Positions 1 to 5,597 of a DNA stretch of 7,106 nt are shown one piece after another. The stretch covers positions 1-7,106 of the forward strand of contig JAWXCM010000376.1 in assembly GCA_034408745.1 (NCBI GenBank), given 5' to 3'. The stretch is from JAWXCM01 sp034408745. GTDB taxonomy: Bacteria; Acidobacteriota; Terriglobia; Bryobacterales; Bryobacteraceae. The notes beneath the pieces were generated by a model, which was given only the letters and a program-made list of their open reading frames with translations, made no database searches and had not been told where the DNA came from. The translations under genes were made by a program, and so were the position numbers. The first letter of the stretch is position 1; each line of letters begins with the position of its first letter.

Positions 1-2
1 CG

Positions 3-152
3 CCGACTCCCGAGCGGCGGTCCCTGGCTCAGTGCGCCATCTGCGGGCAGTTGAACCGCTGGACCAACCCCTACTACCGACTCGTACCGCGTCGAAGACT
101 TCGGCGCCGGTCGGCGAAGGTTCAAAATTCTACGTTTTCACGTGATCGGTAA
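3..152 (+). CDS. Possible C-terminus of a plus-strand gene, 5' end off the window (unrecognised)
   Basis: This frame is open from the left edge to a TAA at 150-152 and encodes 49 residues. I do not recognise the protein. It contains a CAIC-type CxxC pair followed by NRWTNPYYRL and then a strongly basic stretch (RRRLRRR). Over the first 27 codons about nine in ten third positions are G or C, and the Trp, Tyr and Asn content looks protein-like rather than random. If real, it would converge on the minus-strand operon, with about 130 bases between the two stops. The stretch is short and cut by the window edge, and a minus-strand frame is also open across it, so this is only suggestive. Confidence 0.25.
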   Translation, partial: PTPERRSLAQCAICGQLNRWTNPYYRLVPRRRLRRRSAKVQNSTFSRDR

Positions 153-202
153 CATGCTCAGGCCCGCTCCAATCCTCAATGAACGTGTTCGACTCCGAGA
201 TG

Positions 203-230
203 ACGCCTCTGACAACAGAGTTACAGGCGT
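203..230. repeat. Imperfect inverted repeat (hairpin) in the 3' non-coding region
   Basis: CTCTG (207-211) and CAGAG (216-220) pair around a four-base loop, ACAA. An outer stem pairs ACGC (203-206) with GCGT (227-230) across a six-base bulge. It lies about 50 bases beyond the stop of the GH141-type gene, where an operon terminator or 3' mRNA-stabilising structure could sit. No T-run follows on either strand, so it is not a classical intrinsic terminator. The rest of 153-282 shows nothing else I can support. Confidence 0.3.
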
Positions 231-282
231 GAGAAGTCCCCCAGGCCGCTCATGCCCGCCGCTAATCTCAACCTGAAGGGCT

Positions 283-2226
283 TTAGTTCCGCGGTCCAAC
301 CTTCGATAGATCAATGGGGCGGAACCCCAACCGCAGGGCCGGCGACTCGGGCCGGAGTGTGAAATTGAAACGTGCCGGATCGACGAACTTCGGGTCGATC
401 ATCAGAGATTCAGCGTCCCGGCGCAGACCTCTCCACTCATCAAGGGATCGACCGGAGAAGAGCAGCCCGTCTCCGCTGGGACTGAAGTAAAGGTTCCGGT
501 TCGCCTGAATGCTTTCGGCGGACCAGGCGCCGCCAAAGAGGCGCCCACGAAGGAAGTAGACGATATTCCGGTCGAACGCGAACGATCGATGCGCCTCAGC
601 CTTTCCCAGACTGTACTGCGCGTCCTGATTCAGCGCAAAGACATTGTTTCGAACCGTGTTGTCGCGGCCGTAGTGCTGATGAAACCCTGCGCTCTTGCAC
701 GCGTACACGACGTTGTTCTCGACCAGCAGGCCCGCTGTGCCTTCGTCGAGATAAATCCCACGGCCGCGAATGCCAAATGAAGTCACATCGTGAATCAGAT
801 TATTGCGGATTACCGCATCGGTCTGACGTCCGAGCGTGTAGATTCCACCCAGATCGTTCAATGTGTAGTGACCGATGTGGTGCAAGTGGTTGAACTCGAT
901 TCGATTTCCGTCGCAGTCAGCCGGGCCGTAACCCCATGTCCAACCCACCGAGATCGCGGTGTAAAAGAGATCATGGATCAAATTGTGACTTACGATGTTG
1001 CGGCTGCTTTGACCGATCCAGACGCCAACAGCTTCCGGAAAGACGGCACCGAGGTTATGCAGGTGGTTGTCCGTAACGACATTAGCGAAGCTGCGTTCAT
1101 CATCGGACTGATGAATCTCTGTGTCGCCGATCTTGATCCCACCGGCGCCCGCATCGAAGAGATGATTTCCAACCAGCCGATTGCGCTGCGCGCCGCGACC
1201 AAACCAAAGGGCGTATCCGCCGAGATTTGCGAAGGTACAGTACTCCACGACGCAGTCACGTGCTCCCACGGCGTCAAATGCAGCGGATACAGTCACCGCA
1301 GCCTGGGGAAGATCGCCGTAACCTTTCGGCCCCATGGTCCAGTCGGTGTGGCGGAACTCCAAGCCACGGAAGGTTACATGCCTGACGAATTGGGAGCGCT
1401 CGGGCTCGCCCTCCAGTCGGACGAGTTGCTCCACAACAGGGACCACTGCCTCCTGCCGCGCGAAATCGCCACCGCCCGCGGGCCAATGAGAGAGCACGCC
1501 GGACTTTCGGTCCAAAAGCCATTCCCCTTGCGAGTCCAGGCTGTCCGGGGCATTCTCGATGAAGTAACGGGCGTCGGGTTCCTGAGGCACCGCAATCGAA
1601 GTGCCTCCCATGTCGCCGGCTAGAACAGCGATCCTTTGAGCCTCATCTATTCTCAGAATTGGCCTCCGAATCTCCGTCCATTCCAGCAGGACGACAACCT
1701 CGGCTTCTGAACCTACCCATTCCTTTCGAATGTTGCCGCCGCTATATTTCAAACGAAACAGCTGATCTTTCGAACTCGGGCCCTCAATCCGGTGATAGCC
1801 GAGATTGGGAGTCCGCGCCCGCTGGGCCCGTTGCCCTTGTACAAACAGCTGGCGGAAGTACAGTTTTCCATCCCGAACGTCGTCGACTTGTGTTGTCCAG
1901 AGGGATCCCTCGGACTTACGCCATCCGCCGATCGCACGGCCTCCGCTGATGACGACTCGCTCACCGGGGTGTGCCGCGTAGACGATCGGATGCTCCGCCG
2001 TACCTGAATCCTCCGGCTTCAAGACGAAGGGCCGCGTCAAACGATATGTCCCCGCGCGCACCATGACCGTGACGGCTTCGTTAAGACCCGACTGTTTCAG
2101 GGCGCGGATTTTGTCACGCGCCGCTTCCAGCGACTTCAGGGGGCCCTTTGGAGAAACCTCCAGTTGCACGGCGAGGGCCGCGCCGCAGCACAGCGAGAGC
2201 CACATAAACACCAGATATGTTTTCAT
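283..2226 (-). CDS. Secreted right-handed parallel beta-helix glycoside hydrolase, GH141 type
   Basis: Product of 647 residues. Residues 1-19 are a clear Sec signal peptide (MKTYLVFMWLSLCCGAALA, cleavage after ALA), so the protein is exported; no proper lipobox precedes Cys13/14. Residues 25-100 carry the opening typical of this family: repeated Leu/Ala helix, 'VRAGTYRL', then 'HPIVYAAHPGERVVISGG'. Residues 122-140 (YFRQLFVQGQRAQRARTPN) match the conserved 'R.L..nG.r...AR.PN' segment. From about 280 to 580 come beta-helix coils of roughly 22-30 residues, each with an N-x-[IL]-H-[DNH] type turn (NHLFDAG, NHLHNLG, NLIHDLF, NHLHHIG, NLIHDVT). GWTWGYG (428-434) and NDLGGIYTLG (457-466) are strongly GH141-like; D458 and the D494/E495 pair in GIYLDEGT are acidic candidates for the active site, by inference. 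GH141 was founded on a Bacteroides alpha-L-fucosidase acting in rhamnogalacturonan-II breakdown; some members act on xylan, so the substrate is open. The ATG lies 12 bases after the stop of the preceding gene, with a weak AAAGAG directly upstream and GGAG 15 bases away, suggesting translational coupling. Confidence 0.88.
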   Translation of the reverse strand: MKTYLVFMWLSLCCGAALAVQLEVSPKGPLKSLEAARDKIRALKQSGLNEAVTVMVRAGTYRLTRPFVLKPEDSGTAEHPIVYAAHPGERVVISGGRAIGGWRKSEGSLWTTQVDDVRDGKLYFRQLFVQGQRAQRARTPNLGYHRIEGPSSKDQLFRLKYSGGNIRKEWVGSEAEVVVLLEWTEIRRPILRIDEAQRIAVLAGDMGGTSIAVPQEPDARYFIENAPDSLDSQGEWLLDRKSGVLSHWPAGGGDFARQEAVVPVVEQLVRLEGEPERSQFVRHVTFRGLEFRHTDWTMGPKGYGDLPQAAVTVSAAFDAVGARDCVVEYCTFANLGGYALWFGRGAQRNRLVGNHLFDAGAGGIKIGDTEIHQSDDERSFANVVTDNHLHNLGAVFPEAVGVWIGQSSRNIVSHNLIHDLFYTAISVGWTWGYGPADCDGNRIEFNHLHHIGHYTLNDLGGIYTLGRQTDAVIRNNLIHDVTSFGIRGRGIYLDEGTAGLLVENNVVYACKSAGFHQHYGRDNTVRNNVFALNQDAQYSLGKAEAHRSFAFDRNIVYFLRGRLFGGAWSAESIQANRNLYFSPSGDGLLFSGRSLDEWRGLRRDAESLMIDPKFVDPARFNFTLRPESPALRLGFRPIDLSKVGPRN

Positions 2227-2238
2227 CTCTTTGTCATC

Positions 2239-2532
2239 TCACTCCGGCCGGCTTTTCCGGATCAATGCTTTCTGAACCTCACGGTTCAGGCCGGGAACCG
2301 AGTTCTTTGCCGCGTGCTCCCGCGCGATTTGGATGGATTCCTTCGAACCGATCTGAACCAATGTGACGCCGGCTGTGTGCGCGACTACGTTCACCGGGTC
2401 AGAACACAGGCGATCGAGCGCCTTCAGCATCTCAGGTCCGGGTATGGACCGGGCGAGCAATCTCGCGGCCTCCATTCGCACCTGCCAGTCGCGGTGTTTC
2501 GATCGGGCAAGGAGAGCAACCGTCCCGGGACC
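2239..2532 (-). other. HEAT-like helical C-terminal domain of the GH95-like protein
   Basis: Residues 931-1027 (ATG numbering) follow the beta-rich end of the hydrolase and look like two or three HEAT repeats. The first has LLARSKHRDWQVRMEAARLL, with the typical D-x-x-VR-x-x-AA pattern; the second has LDRLCSDPVNVVAHTAGVTL; and a final helix pair ends at the stop. HEAT repeats are usually protein-binding scaffolds. They are not part of standard GH95 enzymes, so this is either an appended interaction domain or a product of fusion. The assignment rests on pattern only. Confidence 0.55.
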
Positions 2533-5439
2533 GCGAGGCGGCTGGCCGTATGACGCAGGGCTTCCGAGATAGAGGTTCCCATCTCGGACAATCTGCCCGA
2601 ATGGCAGGTTTGACGGATAGTGGGCCAGTCGATCCCCTTGGTTCTCAGCTTCGATCACTGAGATCTTCCACGGATCTCGCCGCTCGACCACACTGGTTGT
2701 CTCGACGGCTATCTTCGTTCTGTCCGAGACGAGGAACTCATAGACTACGCCTGCGTCAGTCGGCAATTCCACTCCGGATTTGCCATCCTCGGTCTTGAAT
2801 ACCGCAACATCGATCTTCTCGCGTGAACCTTGTCGGCGCGCGAGGATCGACTCACTGAAAGGAGCCACAAGTCGCAGTTTTCCACCGTAAAGACTTTTGA
2901 CCGTAGCCCACTGGAAACGACCGTTGAGAGCCTCCGCCGCGATTACAAAGCCGCCCGCGGCTCGAAGGCCCGCAAATCGGATCCTCCCTTTCGCTTCACG
3001 ACAAGGAAAAAGCCTGACATGATCCGGCCAACTCTGTAGTAGCGTTTCCGTAGTCGCGACCGTGTTCGCGTTCGCAGCCTCCACCAATGAAGCTCGGCTT
3101 ACGGCATCGGTGTGCCGGGTGTCGGTCTGTGAACGGAGACCGTTCTGCTTCATGTGGAACCGTACGATCAGACCGTAAAAGAAACGACGGTACTGCTCGT
3201 AGTCACCCAAGCGCGCAAGAAAGATCACCAGAGATCCACTTGAGTGGCCGTTCGGCTCTAGCCCACCCTCGAATCCGGGAATGGTCGAGTGGCGATCCTG
3301 ATACCGATATCCGATGAGCCTCGTCGCGACAGGGACAGTACGGCGTGCCGCCTCGAAGAGTTTCGATCCCGGCGTAATCTGCCAAGTGGGATAGAGTCCA
3401 TAAAAGACGACGGGATGGCAACGATAAGGATGGGCATAGGTAGGTGTTTCCCAAAGGGTGTTACCGTCTCCAGGCGCGGCGAAGAGGTTGTCGCGGATCT
3501 CACGCCACCGGGGACGCTCGAGGGAGTCGATGCCGAGAGTGTCTGAGGCTTCGAGGATGGCTCCGAAGAACCACTTCAACATCGCCCAGTCGTACATCGT
3601 ATCCCGATCGGCGCCCAACTGTTCGGGCGACCCGCTATCCGTACTGTGATATCGACCGTCGGCCCCCTTGGAGAGAACCTCCACATAGTAGTCCGCCACC
3701 ATGCGCATCATCGGGTAGGTCACTTCCCGGAGGAAGTCGCGATCGCCTGAATACAGGTAGTCCCACCAGAAGTTCATGGTGTACCAAGCCGACGTGCCCT
3801 TGTAGGGGTTCACGCCAGTAAACCAACCGTGTCCTCCGGCCCATTCGGGGACGAGACCCGTAACCACCATTCCACTACTGGGAGTGTGTTCTGCCATCTC
3901 CACGGTCCAACCGCCGAAGGTGCGGTGAGATGGGTAGAGCAACTCGAGATGATTCGTGGCGAAGGGCAACCACCACATCATCTGGACTTGCGCATCGTGC
4001 GCGTAAGCATCGTACCAAGTGCGGTGCTCCAGGGGATGCCAGAGCCCAAAGAAGCTCACCGCCTGATCCGAGCGGGAACAGGCCGCCTGCTGATAGACAC
4101 CCAGATACCAGAGGTTCTCCTCGAGCTTGTCAGGGATGTCGATCCAGCTCCTACGCCAGAAGCGCCGCCACCACGCGATGTGCCTATCCCGGTCAACCCG
4201 TTGGATCTGCCGGGCATGGGAAAGTGGATCGGCGCTCTCGCGGCCGGTCGCGATGGCGGTGCGAACAACGATCGGCCCTTCGCCGGTCCTTCGCAGCCTG
4301 GCGGTGCAGGTTTCGTCGGTGCCCGTCCATTGCACCTGGGCATTCTCAACCTGCAGGACAACCCCGTAGCGTAGATTCGGGATGGTGTGCAGAAACCAGC
4401 ACCCGTCGCTGCCGCGTCCCCACTCTACCCTCGTATGAGGGGCTCGTTCGGCATCCGCCGCCATTTTTCGAAGAACCTCATCCTTTAGGCCGACGCTCCA
4501 GCTGCCGTACAACCGCGAAGCGTTCTTGTAAGAGCCTGCTTTGTCGGTCCACAAGGTGACAGGGGTGCGCTCGAGTGAAATCTCAACATCGGTGTCATGG
4601 ACTTCAACCTCGAACTGATTCCGCAGTGCGTTTACTCGAGCAATTGACCGGAAGGACCCATCACGGGTTTCGACCTCCGCACGGGCCAGAGACAACCGCT
4701 GGAGAAAAGATTTCTGTTGCAAACCATTCGGCTTGTAGCGAATTCGGAGGCTTCCGGCATAAGACCTTCCGAGAGCCTGGCCTTCTTCGGTCGCCATCCA
4801 GATATCAGTCTTATCCAAGAAGAAGATCTGCTCTCCTTTCGTGCCGGATACCAACGCGCCAACGTCACCGTTGCCAAGCGGCAACCCCTCATCCCATCCA
4901 GGAGAGGGTTGCCGATAGACAACGTCGTGCTGACTCAGATAGGACTCAACGGGGATATCAAAGCTGGAGACGGCCTCTCTCTCACGGCTCTCGAGACGCG
5001 TCAAAAGGCTGCGGTCCAGCCGATCCATACGAAAAGGGAGCGCCACGACCGCCGCGGCGTCGCCGCCGATGCGTACGTTCGCCACCTCAGCCACTTTTCC
5101 GCCCCTCTGCAGTTCGAGCCGGTATTGTGAGTTCCGGACCGCACGGGTGGGAATCCAGAATCCGTGCGGCCAGACGTCCTTCTGGCCGGCCGGGATGACC
5201 TCGGCGTCCAGTGTCTCGCCGTCGCCAGAACTGAGCACCAGGTTCCATCCCGCCGAGGATGGAGCGCCAAACGAAACCTTCGCTTTAATCAAACGACGGT
5301 GCACGCCCGCCGCGTCCACCATGTGATACGGACTCCAGGACGCCTTCCAATCGGACAGCCGCAGCGGCGCCGGTTGATCGGCACCGCGAGCGGGCAGCAG
5401 GAAACTCAGTACGGTAAGGATGACGTGAGGTTTAAACAG
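2239..5439 (-). CDS. Secreted GH95/DUF5703-like (alpha/alpha)6-barrel glycoside hydrolase with C-terminal HEAT-like tail
   Basis: The first ATG (5320-5322) gives 1027 residues. The frame is open to a stop at 5446-5448, and the extra 39 codons encode an evident signal peptide, so I place the start at CTG 5437-5439 (1066 residues). Numbering here is from the ATG. Residues 1-90 form an all-beta N-terminal segment. At 134-176 comes the GH95/DUF5703 N-terminal signature: VVYRQPSPGWDEGLPLGNGD, then FFLDKTDIWM. The helical barrel follows from about 380: HDAQVQMMWW (442-451) aligns with GH95 'NINLQMNYW', the region 515-550 (DYLYSGDRDFLREVTYPMMR) with 'ehY.ftGD..FLre.aYP', SGSPEQ (563-568) with 'SPEN', HPVVFYGLYPTWQI (636-649) with 'HrHlShLyGLyPg.qI', and ETLLQSW (759-765) with 'EMLLQS'. 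E567 matches the GH95 general acid. The other catalytic positions differ (D443, Q445 and E748 in place of Asn, Asn and Asp). Residues 931-1027 are HEAT-like helices. GH95 enzymes release alpha-L-fucose or alpha-L-galactose; because of these substitutions the substrate and activity here are unknown. The gene probably shares an operon with its neighbours. Confidence 0.85.
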   Translation of the reverse strand: MFKPHVILTVLSFLLPARGADQPAPLRLSDWKASWSPYHMVDAAGVHRRLIKAKVSFGAPSSAGWNLVLSSGDGETLDAEVIPAGQKDVWPHGFWIPTRAVRNSQYRLELQRGGKVAEVANVRIGGDAAAVVALPFRMDRLDRSLLTRLESREREAVSSFDIPVESYLSQHDVVYRQPSPGWDEGLPLGNGDVGALVSGTKGEQIFFLDKTDIWMATEEGQALGRSYAGSLRIRYKPNGLQQKSFLQRLSLARAEVETRDGSFRSIARVNALRNQFEVEVHDTDVEISLERTPVTLWTDKAGSYKNASRLYGSWSVGLKDEVLRKMAADAERAPHTRVEWGRGSDGCWFLHTIPNLRYGVVLQVENAQVQWTGTDETCTARLRRTGEGPIVVRTAIATGRESADPLSHARQIQRVDRDRHIAWWRRFWRRSWIDIPDKLEENLWYLGVYQQAACSRSDQAVSFFGLWHPLEHRTWYDAYAHDAQVQMMWWLPFATNHLELLYPSHRTFGGWTVEMAEHTPSSGMVVTGLVPEWAGGHGWFTGVNPYKGTSAWYTMNFWWDYLYSGDRDFLREVTYPMMRMVADYYVEVLSKGADGRYHSTDSGSPEQLGADRDTMYDWAMLKWFFGAILEASDTLGIDSLERPRWREIRDNLFAAPGDGNTLWETPTYAHPYRCHPVVFYGLYPTWQITPGSKLFEAARRTVPVATRLIGYRYQDRHSTIPGFEGGLEPNGHSSGSLVIFLARLGDYEQYRRFFYGLIVRFHMKQNGLRSQTDTRHTDAVSRASLVEAANANTVATTETLLQSWPDHVRLFPCREAKGRIRFAGLRAAGGFVIAAEALNGRFQWATVKSLYGGKLRLVAPFSESILARRQGSREKIDVAVFKTEDGKSGVELPTDAGVVYEFLVSDRTKIAVETTSVVERRDPWKISVIEAENQGDRLAHYPSNLPFGQIVRDGNLYLGSPASYGQPPRGPGTVALLARSKHRDWQVRMEAARLLARSIPGPEMLKALDRLCSDPVNVVAHTAGVTLVQIGSKESIQIAREHAAKNSVPGLNREVQKALIRKSRPE
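5323..5439 (-). other. N-terminal signal peptide extension of the GH95-like protein, CTG start
   Basis: In frame with the ATG at 5322 and after the stop at 5446-5448, the sequence reads (M)FKPHVILTVLSFLLPARG followed by ADQPAPLRLSDW. This has a lysine near the start, a 12-residue hydrophobic core, and an A-x-G cleavage site, so it is a textbook Sec signal peptide. No ATG, GTG or TTG exists in this stretch; CTG at 5437-5439 is the only sensible initiator and is placed nine bases after an AGAAAGG. Starting at the ATG would leave a cytoplasmic enzyme with a clipped N-terminal fold. A base error in the start codon is an alternative explanation. Confidence 0.65.
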
Positions 5440-5445
5440 GGGGAA

Positions 5446-5597
5446 TTACCTTTCTTCCGCGATCCGTCGGATCACCGCCCTCTTCGTGAGAGTGAGCGCC
5501 AGCCGCAAGCCGTCATTTTCAGGGTGTCGTCCGCGACCGCGCCCGACAAAATGCTGCCGGCCACGAACACCCATGGCGGAAACTGCCGCCCAGTCAT
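5446..5597 (-). pseudogene. Frameshifted remnant of a secreted-protein gene (unrecognised)
   Basis: An ATG at 5595-5597 overlaps the TGA of the propeller gene (ATGA). It is preceded by a perfect GGAGG with seven-base spacing, so translation very probably starts here. The first 22 residues are a clear Sec signal peptide (MTGRQFPPWVFVAGSILSGAVA, shown here as two blocks: MTGRQFPPWV and FVAGSILSGAVA), cleaved before DD. The frame then runs to a TGA at 5472-5474 (41 residues) with a low-quality arginine-rich end. One added base in the A-run (TTTT on the plus strand, 5516-5519) would instead continue as NDGLRLALTLTKRAVIRRIA, which looks like the first strands of a beta-sandwich hydrolase domain. 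That frame also stops, at TAA 5446-5448, after EER. Most of the gene therefore seems lost by deletion, leaving a start and about 50 codons. It could instead be a real 41-residue secreted peptide, which I think less likely. The parent family cannot be named. Confidence 0.6.
5449..5455 (-). promoter_or_regulatory. Ribosome binding site supporting the CTG start of the GH95-like gene
   Basis: On the minus strand AGAAAGG ends nine bases before the CTG at 5437-5439. It is a moderate Shine-Dalgarno match at a usable spacing. No comparable site precedes the ATG at 5322, where the upstream bases are coding-like. Confidence 0.5.

Noticed and set aside
187..196. GTTCGACTCC resembling a tRNA T-arm
   Set aside because: No flanking acceptor, anticodon or D-arm pairing could be found, so it is a chance match.
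203..230. Hairpin as an intrinsic terminator of the operon
   Set aside because: The stem is interrupted and no T-run follows on either strand; it is kept only as an inverted repeat.
790..1623. Long plus-strand open frame of 277 codons opposite the GH141-type gene
   Set aside because: It lies wholly inside a well-supported gene on the other strand. It begins mid-gene without a ribosome binding site and shows no recognisable domain.
2164..2553. Plus-strand frame of 129 codons spanning the GH141/GH95-like junction
   Set aside because: It overlaps the signal peptide of one gene and the HEAT-like tail of the other on the opposite strand, and it has no features of its own.
5511..5524. Programmed -1 frameshift at the A-run in the remnant gene
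   Set aside because: The bases around the run do not form an X-XXY-YYZ slippery site. The shifted frame also ends after about 23 codons, so recoding would yield nothing longer that makes sense.
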